From the NCBI GenBank assembly GCA_019914995.1, contig CM034142.1:1674001-1738000 (forward strand): 64,000 nucleotides of DNA, written 5' to 3'. The notes below the pieces were generated by a model that ran no database searches, was not told the DNA's origin, and was given only the letters and a program-made list of their open reading frames with translations. The DNA comes from Acanthochlamys bracteata. Lineage: Eukaryota > Streptophyta > Magnoliopsida > Pandanales > Velloziaceae. The translations under genes and the position numbers were made by a program. Positions 46,923 to 57,156 of the stretch are shown piece after piece; the stretch's first letter is position 1; each line of letters opens with the position of its first letter.

Positions 46923-49360
46923 ATGGCTTCTCCGCCGCCGCAGGAGTACAAGACTTTGACGTAGCGGTTTAGTTGTGGACGAGAGATTAAGAAGGGCAAG
47001 TTTATTTCCGTCGCCGCTCCTGTCACCGAAGAGCGTTCCGCTCTCTCCTTCCTCGTTGAGGTTTTGCAAAAACTTTCTCTTTCTCTTGCTGTTTGTTGTC
47101 AGTTAGTTCATCTGGTGCTGTATTTGGTTTCATACTGACCACCATGAGTTCGGTTACATACTCGAAGCAAATTAAGCAACATTTGTTCCTTCTTGTATCT
47201 CTTTATACATCACTGATTTTCTAATTCGCTTTTATAGAGTTATATTTATTAGGTTGTTAGTTATTTTGTTTGATTCATGTTAATTAGATAGTGTTATTCG
47301 CTTCAGTAATGTATCTTATGTGAAAACAGCAAAATTTCATCCATTTTAACAAGTTGTTGGAATTGAGCAAGGGCGAATATGTGATAAGGAATTGACTTCC
47401 TTTCAAGTGATAGAATTGCTGCTTGAAGGATTTAGCCTGTTTCTTATCTGCTTTAGACAGATGAATAGTTATAGCCAATGTGTTGTAGTTGATCCAGTAG
47501 AATACACCTATTACATATTGGAGCACATGGTGTGGATGTATACGTTTCACAGTCTAAATTTTACTGAAAGTTAAAGAAAAAGAATATAGATACTTCTGTG
47601 CATATCTTCACAAGGTCTCTTATGCTAAATATATGTTTCTTGTTTTCTTTTCTAGCTAGTAGGTTCCACTCTGGTACTTTACGACTGGTCTGATGATTCA
47701 ATATCATCATGAGCTGGTTTCTGATAACTGTTAGTTTTGTCTTTCTTTGAAATTAAGATTCCAATCAATATGGACATGAGCTGGCTTTTGCTAAATGCTG
47801 GTTTTGCCTTACTTTGAAATTAAGATTCCATAAATTTGTTTCTATGCATAGCTGTTGTATATACTGAACTAGCAGGAGAGTTGAACATTAAGCAGATTGT
47901 AAAGCAGAGAAAATTCATCCTTTCAGCACTTCTTGTAAATTCCACATTATCAGCACACCCTTCTTGAACCTTGTGACATATACTCAAGATTTCCTGTGCT
48001 ACACATAATTGCTGGGCCTACAAGGTGAAGCCAATTGTCAAATTTAGGTGCTTTCCTTTACAAGATTTACCTTACTATCATTCTATTCATTGGTTTGGGT
48101 TTGAACTTACCATTTTATTATTTTACCGTGGTAGGTAGTTAGGATTAATACTGTTCTATGATGGTGAGCCCTCAGAAACTGCTGGAAAACCAATATATTC
48201 TGCCATTATCTCCTCAGGAACTGATATGGTGATGGTTGTTGTTATAAAGGTTAGCCATGTTTCTTAGTAATCATGAGATTTTATTGACTTCATTAGATGA
48301 AATTGCTTCAGTCTTAGTTCGGCGCAATACGTTGAACCATGCAAGATTTGAGAGCTCAGTGTATAAGTTCAGTCGGTCATTATGTTGCCATTTGCAAGTA
48401 CTTTGGTGGTACAAAGTTGGGAACTGGACGTCTTGTGTGGGCTTATGGAGGAGCTGCTTTGGGATGCCTCTGATGACTAAGTCTCGTCTTGAGTTGTTTT
48501 TGGATTGTAGATGTTAGATTTTTTAACTTTAAGCTAATATGCTACATCTTCCAATTGGAATGGAGGTGCCTTTTAATCTTCTCGGAACTATGTATCATCA
48601 GGAATTTATTCATGAATTAGAGTAAATCTTTATTATATGGTTAGTCATTTCTTTTATCTTGAAAGCATGTACTTCCTATAATACTTTTCTCGCTATTCAT
48701 CCTTTCCTTGTGGGGTTTACGAGGAGTGTCATCTCAAGATATTGTAGATCTTGAGATATGTAAGTTGGTGAGGTGAAGCCAGACCCTGAATCTTTAAATG
48801 CCAAGCCTCTAAACCAGATTCATGCTGTTCAATAATCCTCTTCTTGCTTATGAGATCCTGCAGTCAGCTAATAATACCAAGTGCTAAACTTCCTTAAAAT
48901 AGTTTGTTTGTTTTAATTGCTACACTGCCCATTTAATGCAACTTGAGCATGATTTTTAGCTTTGTTGTTCAATTACGATGTCAGCTTGCAGAATTGCACA
49001 TTAAAGTTAAAAATTTGGCAAAAACATCTGATATTTCTTTAGAAAGCTTGACAGTAAATTCCATTTAGCAACATGAACCATTCTGTCTAGAGTGTTCTTG
49101 TTCTGAAAAAGTATTTTTCAACCTTTATGCTATTGAGAGGCTTTTGTGACTCGACTAGCCTTCTTAATGTTACATAGCTGAGGATTATTTTATGTGTAGG
49201 TTCACATCGATCTTCTGTTCTTGTCTGATTCTTATACGCTGAATCTATTGCAGCTGCAAGGTTTTTCAAGTGGAAGATAAGAAATTTTAAGGGTTACGAA
49301 CCGATAAAGATGGGTATACTATGGTAATCTGTAAATAGACTATGATAAAATTGAGAACTT
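46923..49360 (+). pseudogene. Broken IMPACT/UPF0029 family gene with introns retained
   Basis: Exon-like pieces follow the order of plant IMPACT N-terminal domain (UPF0029/YigZ-type) proteins. 46923-47060 reads MASPPPQEYKTLT, then REIKKGKFISVAAPVTEERS. 47989-48024 carries ATHNCWAYK. 48143-48249 carries YDGEPSETAGKPIYSAII and MVMVVVIK. 48399-48455 reads YFGGTKLGTGRLVWAYGG. About 48551-48601 reads PIGMEVPFNLLGTMYHQ. A worn C-terminal piece resembling LQGFQVED...KDGYTMV is at 49253-49360. Intron-like gaps have GT/AG edges, so it is a duplicated or decayed gene rather than a processed copy. It is broken: the fourteenth codon is TAG (46962-46964), two stops follow GGAALGCL near 48452, and the downstream segments change frame. 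The family acts in translation control (IMPACT/Gcn2) or is uncharacterised in plants. Confidence 0.82.
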
Positions 49361-50232
49361 GCTGCAAGTTCTCATGCTATAGGATTGAAGAACCTTGCTA
49401 TTTTTGATTTACTTGTTAAGGTTGTTGTAGTCCCTCTGTACCACCAAAATAACCTCATTACTAAAATTCAAAACATATTCTTATATTTCATCATATTGTT
49501 AGAGATTAACAGTGTTGACTTATGCTGTGTTTGGTGATTTACACTTTGTATGGAAGTTTTAAAACAAAAGAGTTACTATTTGTGTCTGCTGAACTTTATA
49601 TTTAGCATTAGCTTCTGTATTCCATTATCCTTGTAACTTTGACTTCTAATAATGGATTGTAAACCAATACTAAACAAGTACTGTACTTTGTTTTTTAAGT
49701 AAAGTTGGTCTATTTGAGATGAAATTAGTCGTCATTCTTACGTGATTTACTAATTTCGCAAATACCTGATTTTATGGATCTTATATAATTAAGTATAAAA
49801 GAGAGAAAGATTAAGTAGTAAAGTGTGCTTATGTGAATGTACGAAAACAAAAAAGAATTACTAACAAAATAGTAGTGAATGAAGTAGCAAAGCTTTTTGT
49901 TTCTTTGGATATAACTAAAAGAACACTATCCATTGGAGAGTGCATTGAGAATTTGAGACCTTTTACATGAAAACTTCCAAGTAGTTTTACATCTTAATTG
50001 AACATTATTTAGATAACACAACAATAGGTCTTAAGAAAGCCCCTCCAAATATATTTAACTGGTATATCTTCTTTTTTTCCGTGAAATCATATAAAATCGC
50101 TCTAGAATCAGGATTGTACCAATATTAAGGATTTAAATCAAGTTTTCGTATAGATTCTACCTAACTGGGATTTTATGCAAAATAGGATGGATTGGGTTGA
50201 TAATAAAACTCATTGGATTTTAGGAGTTAAAT
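49361..50232. other. Intergenic, no gene seen
   Basis: Unremarkable A+T-rich DNA between the IMPACT pseudogene and the first proline-rich protein gene, which lies tail-on from the right. Confidence 0.5.
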
Positions 50233-50418
50233 CTAGGTTTTGACAGTCATGGTTGGCAATGTTGGCAGCTGCACAGTTTGCAATGTAGGGATTGTTGAAA
50301 GTGTAGGCATAGCTGGTGCAGCCACTGGATTGATGTCAAGGAGATGGCTAGCTGCATGGCCTGCATTGATGATCATGAAGGACATGAGCAATATACGGAA
50401 GAAACTCTTTGAAGCCAT
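50233..50418 (-). CDS. Small secreted proline-rich protein, 61 aa (short paralog)
   Basis: The frame starts MASKSFFRILLMSFMIINAGHA, a typical signal peptide. It continues AASHLLDINPVAAPAMPTL and closes with PTL/PTI-P repeats ending PTLPTMTVKT. It is clearly related to the neighbour at 52427-52912: both have MA(S/C)KS, (S/R)xLLD, PAMPTL and TVQLPxLPT. It is much shorter because the repeat tail is missing. An in-frame ATG 99 bases upstream lies near the TATA box and would bury the signal peptide, so the internal ATG is preferred. It is probably an extracellular/cell-wall protein of PELPK-like style. The shortening may mean it is a decaying copy. Confidence 0.7.
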   Translation of the reverse strand: MASKSFFRILLMSFMIINAGHAASHLLDINPVAAPAMPTLSTIPTLQTVQLPTLPTMTVKT

Positions 50419-50517
50419 ATGTGTTGTTGCAGATTTGCATGTTAAGGGTTCTGAGTACTCTGTTTTCCTGTGTGGGATTTTGGTTTTCTTGGCTGCAAGA
50501 CTGCACGTAGAGATCAT

Positions 50518-50527
50518 ATTTATAGGT
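50518..50527 (-). promoter_or_regulatory. TATA box of the short proline-rich protein gene
   Basis: On the minus strand the sequence reads CCTATAAATATG about 100 bases before the ATG. The same CTATAAAT motif stands at the same distance before the longer paralog. Confidence 0.65.
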
Positions 50528-51017
50528 TTTACTGTTTTAGTTTGGAGAAGACTATAGTGATTGGTGATTAGTTAGCCAGCTGAAAATGACTAATACCTTC
50601 ATGAAGCTCATTAGCTCGTCAATTCATGAATATCAGTCCATATTTCATATGTAACTACAAATGCAATCTTGTTTTTTAAGTTTGAACCTCAAACAAAGAG
50701 GGGGCAGTGAGAAAAACTTGCGTAAACTATGGTGTTTCTACCTAGAAATTTCCTGTTGATGTTATGAGCTAACCATCTTATTGTCTATATTCGACTTCGA
50801 CATGATTTGATGTCAATCTTGTTACTACAGTTAATTCTTTCTAGATCGAATGCCATTTTTACTGAAACTTGCTACGAGCGAATCTGTGACATTCTTTATG
50901 TTATCCGGAGTAGGATTTAGAAAACATCTATAGGATTTACTTTGCATGTTTATCTAGACAACTAACTAGGATATCTTTGCTAATCAATGTGATGCTTCTT
51001 GATTTTGAGGGGTTGGC

Positions 51018-51209
51018 TTGCGGTCCCGAAATAGTTCAAGTCTGATAATAACAAGAGGAACTTGGAAATTAATGAAGCTGATGGTTCTTTTATTTCCAGG
51101 TCAGAAGAGTAGCCCACGTGTCATCAATGTTGTGACGCTGAAGGATGCTGTCAAACAAACTGTCATGTTAATTGCCTATTATCCTGATCGTGAGCATACT
51201 CCGTTTTGA
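51018..51209 (+). other. Unidentified 63-codon open frame, possible exon fragment
   Basis: The second half of the frame (from about 51100, directly after a TTTCCAG that would serve as splice acceptor) has balanced codon composition and a natural C-terminus, PDREHTPF followed by TGA. I do not recognise the family and saw no partner exon, so it may be a gene remnant. It could also be chance. Confidence 0.25.
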
Positions 51210-51679
51210 GCCACATAGATACATTATTTAAATAATAAGACCATCTTCTGGTTCATGTGTAGATTGACCATGAGGGAAGAACCTGTGCTTGATCTTTTGA
51301 CTTCTCTATGTAACCTTTGCTTTCTTTTCAAAAGCATGAGGAGTTAATTCCTTCGAAGGAATCATGGTGCTGAGGAGAAGTTTGCAGCGATGTTTTCTTG
51401 GGAGCAGTTTCTACTACCAGGGTCTACTGCAAGTGAGGCAAGTTGCCCCCTTTTCTAAAGAAAAACAATTCATATTTTCATCTCAATGTTGATTTCTACT
51501 TGCTTTTATTCTTTGTTTGTTTTAGCTTGTCACCTGAAAAAATTCCGCTACCGTTGTTACATGTTTAATGCATGCGATCAAGTAAACCTATTTTTAGTAT
51601 CAGAAAATTGAGTGTTTCCGGAGCCTATAACACCATGAAAATCGATCTGCATGATTGTTGGAAGAAGTTTCATAAGTTA

Positions 51680-51973
51680 TTAACAGTTGCTCTTCAGATT
51701 CAGAATTGCTCGCTCTTCATGGTGACATTCATACGCTGATTTAAATGTTTGAAGTAGGAAACAGTACAGTATTGTGATATTTCTTCGTTTTCCATTTCCT
51801 CTTTTGTGAATTTTTGGAGATTGAGGGCTTAGAAGAAGAAGAAGCAAGAAGGCAATTTTTTCCAATTGTGTTGGAGGAGATGACGACTGGATAGGTTCAA
51901 GAGCGGTAGAAAGGGACATGCCAAGGATAAGGATAATGCCGAACAGTGGAAGAGTTCTAATTGAATACAACAA
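51680..51973 (-). other. Unidentified 97-codon frame with signal-anchor-like start
   Basis: The frame begins MLYSIRTLPLFGIILILGMS, which could be a secretion signal, followed by a Ser/Pro/Leu-rich middle and a short basic patch KIHKRGNGKRR. The length and layout are compatible with a small secreted peptide precursor, but no CLE, IDA, PSY or RALF C-terminal motif is visible. Treat as speculative. Confidence 0.25.
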
Positions 51974-52426
51974 ATGAATACAAAATTTGCGTGGAATACG
52001 ATAGATATTCTTAGCAAGTTTTTAAAGTAGTTTCCTTATTTAACGAAGTTAATTCTTACCAAGTATACTCACCGTATGAATCTACAAAAAAAAAAAAAGT
52101 ATCATAAAAATTTGATTGTAATTTACGAGTGGTTGTAAGCCTTTTCTACTCGGGTTTAGGAACTGGCTATATAAAAATAGATGTAGAAAACAGTAAGCAG
52201 CAATATTTTCCTACTTTAAAATCACTATTCCATAAACAGTTCAAATGTAGATCAATACATATAACCTTCAGCAAGCCCTAAACCATCGCTCGAAAACACT
52301 TAAAAGATAACAACCATAAACAAAACTCACACTAGTACAGCTCCATATGCGAAACCAAATCCAAACCAACACCAACTAAACAGTAGTTTACGTTAACACA
52401 TAACCAGAACTTCAACACAAAACTGA

Positions 52427-52912
52427 TCATGGGCTGGTGGTGGAAGTTGCAGGTGGAGGGCTCAGGAAAGGGAATCCTGGGATCTTTGGAATGATGGAAG
52501 GGATGATATTAGGTATAGAGGGAATCGTTGGCATTGTTGGGATAGAAGGAATGGTAGGCATTGGAATAGAAGGGATAGTAGGGATAGTTGGTTTTGGAAT
52601 AGAAGGGATGGTAGGGGTAGTTGGGATTACAGGCTTCGGCAACGAAGGGAACGGTCCTGCGGCTGTCGTCGGCGGCATTGCAAGCTTTGGAATAGTTGGG
52701 ATGGTTGGCAATGGCGGCAATTGAACAGTGGGTAGCGTAGGGATGTTTGGTAGCGTGGGAATTGTCGGTAGCGTAGGCATTGCAGGTGAAGCCGATGAAG
52801 CCTCTGGTGCTGCCGGAGTAGTGTCAAGAAGCCGGCGAGATGCAAGGCTTCCATCAATGCTCATGAATGCCATGAGCAATGCTACTAGGGAGAAAGTACT
52901 TTTGCAAGCCAT
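52427..52912 (-). CDS. Secreted proline-rich (PELPK-like) repeat protein, 161 aa
   Basis: The start at MACKSTFSLVALLMAFMSI gives a signal peptide with likely cleavage before SRRLLD. The mature part is low in complexity: IPTLPT, IPTIP, IPSIP and PTIPS pentapeptide-like repeats, ending PKIPGFPFLSPPPATSTTSP. Such proteins are exported to the plant cell wall; the function of this one is not known from sequence. A longer in-frame start six codons upstream would add MITKTQ before the signal peptide and is less likely. CTATAAAT stands about 100 bases upstream. The short gene at 50233-50418 on the same strand is its paralog, so the pair is a local duplication. Confidence 0.85.
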   Translation of the reverse strand: MACKSTFSLVALLMAFMSIDGSLASRRLLDTTPAAPEASSASPAMPTLPTIPTLPNIPTLPTVQLPPLPTIPTIPKLAMPPTTAAGPFPSLPKPVIPTTPTIPSIPKPTIPTIPSIPMPTIPSIPTMPTIPSIPNIIPSIIPKIPGFPFLSPPPATSTTSP

Positions 52913-53006
52913 TTGTGTTTTAGTTATCAAAAGGGTTGAGAACGATGCTCTTTGCTGTGCTGGTTTTTTTGGTGTTGCTCTTGGTTTTGTGGTGTTGCAT
53001 GTTGAG

Positions 53007-53014
53007 ATTTATAG
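53007..53014 (-). promoter_or_regulatory. TATA box of the longer proline-rich gene
   Basis: The minus strand reads CTATAAAT about 95-100 bases before the ATG, in the same position and wording as in the short paralog. Confidence 0.65.
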
Positions 53015-53040
53015 TGTCGAGATTGAAATAAAATAAGTGA

Positions 53041-54300
53041 TGGATTATTAGTTGGTGAGCTACGTCCAACCAAATGGTTCGTGAGTCATGATTTGGTTTG
53101 ATCTTTGTGATTGACTGAAAACTTTTCTATAAGAAATGAACCATTATGTTGGATTATTTTGTTAGGAAGTTGAGCTGATTATTGCACGGGATATTTTTCT
53201 CTATTTAATTTTTTTTAAGGGTGGATTAAAAATCGTATTAAGGGAGTAATTTCACAACCTGATAACTTATAATATGATTATGAGCTGTTATATATGGTTT
53301 TGAATCCTTCTTGCTTTAGCCAATTGATTTTAGCATGAAAGGTAACTTGTTAGCAAGAAAAACTTTATTATTATGTGAAGTCATGAGAAGGTAACTTGTT
53401 AGCATGAAAGATATACCCATGAATAAAGTCATGAGAAGCCATTGTGTTCAACACTTGATTATTATGTGAACAAGTTTTGGACAAACATATACTTGTTCTG
53501 TGTCACCAGGTGCTGTTTCTGAAAAAAGTAAATTATTTTTTTATTTTTTAAGCTAAATATTCTTTTTTAAAAAATGTAAAGAAGTTTCTTTACAAAAAAA
53601 TAAATTATTTTAAATAATACTAAGAATTTATTTTAATTGGTTGCAAGTGAGTTTCGTAAAATTAAATTCAATAAAACTGAATTCGGTAAGGAATAAATTA
53701 AAAATTAGTTTAGAATAAACTGAAACAATAAACATAAAATTTGAATTCAAAATTTGATTATAGAAAAAAACAGTTTGTGAAATTAAATGCACTCTAAACG
53801 ATCCCTAAGCCGCGGGAAGCCATTGTGTGGAACACCTGACTATTATGTGAATCATTTTGGGATAACGAATACTTGTTTTGAGTCGCTGCCGCTGTTTCTT
53901 AAGAAAATTGGAGAATTTGGATATGGTAAATGTATTGGTGCTATATTACAATGTTGATACCAAAAGTTTCATTAATGATATGGCACGTACTAATTAAAAT
54001 GATATAATTTTAGAAGTAGACATTTTGAAGAAACATATTAACAAAATAAATAAGAATTGAAGGGCTTAACTGAACAACATTCCTGAATTTAGACTATTTT
54101 GCGGTAGATATAGCAATTGTTTTACTTACCACGTTTCAACTTCTAACGATGCTTCCAAAGTTCCGTCTTTTGTAAAATAGGAAAACAAACTAATCCGTAC
54201 TCAAATCCTTGCAGCTAATTCAGTCAATAGTAACTGCCACGTTATTATGTCATCGTACCTTAGTCATACCCATAGACATTGTTTATAGTCTTTCTCTGCA
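53041..54300. other. Spacer with an interrupted ~92-bp direct duplication
   Basis: No gene. The segments 53435-53527 and 53815-53906 are diverged direct copies (AGCCATTGTGT...CAACACyTGA...TATGTGAA...ACTTGTT...GCTGTTTCT). About 290 bases of A+T-rich repeat-like DNA lie between them. The middle part (about 53645-53800, GAGTTTCGTAAAATTAAATT) recurs at about 58305-58450. Confidence 0.6.
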
Positions 54301-54313
54301 TTGAAGTAAGTTT

Positions 54314-54484
54314 ATGGGTGTGTCTCAAGGAACGCCCCTAAACAACAGTTCAGAAACAGAGCGTAGCTTTAGATTTCTCCGCCGTGCTACAACGACACTC
54401 TCTTCTTTCACGTCTTCAAAATCTTTTGCATCCTTCTTTGGAAAAGCTCACGATTCCTTCGTGAATCAGAGAGCTTCGGAATAG
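54314..54484 (+). other. 56-codon frame upstream of the carbonic anhydrase; uORF or alternative first exon
   Basis: ATG at 54314 opens a frame rich in Ser, Thr, Phe and Arg (SFRFLRRATTTLSSFTSS), like an organelle transit peptide, ending at TAG 54482-54484. A splice donor-like GTAAGG begins at 54484. An exon ending at 54483 would be 170 nt, leaving phase 2, which joins in frame to the exon at 55293 (also phase 2). So it is either an upstream ORF or an alternative first exon giving a differently targeted isoform. The splice has not been verified. Confidence 0.4.
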
Positions 54485-54562
54485 TAAGGAAATAAAGCAA
54501 GAGAATTTTCAGCAGATTTTCGATTTTACCCCATATGGGTACTGCTTCTATCTTCAGAGTTT

Positions 54563-57156
54563 ATGGAGATCTACTTGTTTCTGGTTCTTACGATAAGCAT
54601 TTCGGTGAAAACTTTTCCAAGAAAATCCAAAAGATTTGGATTTTTGGAGGTATGTTGAAATTTTCTTGGATTTTTGTGTGTCGGGTTTTGAAATTGAAGG
54701 CTGTCTAATAAATTGTAATTGGTGTTTATTGGGTTGCAGATCTCTAGTTCGGGTTTGGGAGTAAGCAAGAAGACTAGTACGGGATTGAGAATTCTCGGAT
54801 CGAATCAGTATGTTCTTTGGTTTAGTTTAGCTTTTGTAAGTTTACGTTTAAAATTTTGATCAATTCGTGCATTTTGGTTAGTAAAATTGGAATGGGCTGT
54901 GATAGGATTTGCTTACGTGATGCGTGATTGTTGGGACTTGTTGAGAAAGTCGTTTGGATTCGTCGTTCTGGATTTTAACTACTTTGGATGGAAAGTTGAA
55001 TTAAGATGAAATATGTGTTCGAAGATAACGAGGAATTGTTTTCATCATTGATTGTCTAGTGATGTTCAGTGAATTCTTAATTCCTCCATTGTTAATCTAA
55101 AGCGATTGGAACTCATTCATAAATGATGTTTATAATAGTCTTCATGGTGTTTCTTAAGCAATGTGTTAGTCTTTTATCCCTTTGATCAAAACTTAGATTT
55201 TAATTTATTGAAATTATGCTATATCTTATTGCTTGTCTTTGAGCATATCCATTAGACAATTGATGTTTGTTCTGTCTATGACTATGATATAGCAAGAGGA
55301 ACAGTTTGTTAATGGAGGCTTCAAAAGAGTGTCAGATTCAAGAGCTTATGGATAGAGAAAGTAAGATGAAAGAAGAGAAGGTTCAAGATGATCTTGGCTC
55401 AGACCTATTTGACGAACTAAAGCAGAGATTTCTGCATTTCAAAAAACATAACTACATGTGGGTATATTGAAACTAACATACACTAGTCGCTTCTATTTGT
55501 TGTTCTAATTTGAGGCCTTTCATGAGCAGGGTGAATCCTGATCATTATCAGACCCTCTCTCAAGCCCAATCTCCTAAGGTAGAATGACTAGCTTAACCTT
55601 TTGTTTTCCACTGTTCTGGATAACTTGTCATTTACAAAATGTGGTTCCCAGAACCTTTTGTTTTCTTTGTAAAGTTTAGCTTTTCAAGTGCAATTACAAC
55701 TACCATATAAGCAATAGATGTGCCATAGACACTGAATGTACAAATGTAACTTGGTAATGGTGCCAGATGTTTCATTTGCTTAAGGATTTTTAAATTGCAG
55801 TTCATGGTTGTTGCATGTGCTGATTCGCGGGTCTGCCCTTCCAATATCTTGGGATTTAGGCCAGGAGAAGCCTTCACAATTCGCAACATTGCAAACTTGG
55901 TTCCCCCGTTTGAAGTATGTCACTTTTAAGTTTTTCATTCTAAATGTTCTGACTTTAGTAAAAGTTGAGAGAACTCAACTGTTAAGTGCATGTTTTGATG
56001 TTATAAACATTTTACTGCAGCATGGGCCCTCAGAAACTAGTGCCGCCCTAGAGTTTTCTGTAAATTCACTTAAGGTAAGGAGAGTGCATGTAATCATTAG
56101 CTGTGGGTTACTATTTTCATATTTTCCTTGTGAGAAGCATCCTTCTTTTTCCTTTGAGTCACGAATCACTCGTGTTTTTCTAGGTTCCAAACATATTGGT
56201 TGTTGGACACAGCTGTTGTGGAGGCATTCAAGCCCTTATGAGTATGAAGAAACAAGATGATTCCAGGTACCCAATGACAGCTGGTTATACCCAACTCTTT
56301 CTAGTTCCATGACCTGTTGCTATTTCTCTCTAAGTCATGTGCCATTGCTTTTGTTGTCCTGATTGTTGAAGCAATATTCATTTACCAGAGGTTTTATTAG
56401 AGCTTGGGTATCCATTGCAAAGAACACGAGATTGAGCACTGAAGCAGCTTGTGGCGACCTCACTTTTGAAGAACAGTGTAGACACTGTGAGCAGGTGAAA
56501 ATAAGCCCTATTACTTTACCTGTCCTTATGGTCATCATAGCCACAGGACGTCCTTTTCATGTCTTTCTTGCCCCATTCTCTGGCATCTCATGATGTATAT
56601 GTTTTATAAGATTTACTAGTTATGAACGTTGTAGAGTTAAACTTTCTTGGATGCATGAAACTTATCAGTATAGTGCTTAGTAGCCTAGAAGCACTACCTA
56701 AAAACCTGCAGCTACGTGTGTATTGTAAAATCTATACTTGGATGACTCCTATATTGAATGTGAAGTGTAACTTATTTAAAATCCTAGAAAAGATAAAATG
56801 AAATTGATAGGAAAATTTATTCTATCGCACATTTGAAACTCACATTAATTTATAGAGGAGGTGGATCTTCGGATGCAAGATAACATTTTTGGTGACTTTT
56901 CAGCATCATGCATGATTAGTCATAAACAGAGAATTCACGCTATGTGCGCTATTTTTAGGAATCAGTAAACTCTTCTCTGCTGAATTTGTTGACATATCCA
57001 TGGATTGAGAAGAGAGTTCGTGAAGGTACTTTGTCCCTTCATGGTGGCTACTACAATTTCATTGATTGCACCTTTCAAAAGTGGAGTCTCTCACTCAAGG
57101 AAGGGCAAGAGGGTAGCAGCAAGTACGCATTCAAAGATCATGCCATTTGGTCTTGA
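54563..57156 (+). CDS. Beta carbonic anhydrase, BCA5/BCA6-like (9 exons, 307 aa)
   Basis: Exons are 54563-54649, 54740-54807, 55293-55457, 55530-55578, 55801-55914, 56021-56074, 56184-56266, 56389-56494 and 56959-57156 (924 nt). The enzyme interconverts CO2 and bicarbonate. Beta-class signatures are complete: [17 protein letters not shown] (zinc ligand Cys ~129, Asp ~131, Arg ~133), [30 protein letters not shown], and [13 protein letters not shown] with His ~188 and Cys ~191. [18 protein letters not shown] and [15 protein letters not shown] follow. The wording is closest to the plant organellar BCA5/BCA6 group rather than the abundant BCA1/2 type. The first exon is the least certain part: ATG 54563 is in frame, while an ATG at 54535 is out of frame with exon 2, and an alternative first exon at 54314 is possible. 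Confidence 0.9.

Larger units (their letters stand above)
50558..52426. other. Region between the two proline-rich genes
   Basis: No secure gene. A plus-strand frame at 51018-51209 ends with a composition that looks protein-like (SPRVINVVTLKDAVKQTV, LIAYYPDREHTPF), and a minus-strand frame at 51680-51973 starts with a signal-anchor-like sequence. Neither belongs to a family I recognise. The rest is ordinary intergenic DNA. Confidence 0.4.

Noticed and set aside
46748-47069. Two minus-strand frames of 92 and 63 codons
   Set aside because: They are shadows of the plus-strand IMPACT pseudogene first exon; their Ala/Ser/Gly-rich runs come from GCC/CCG repeats there.
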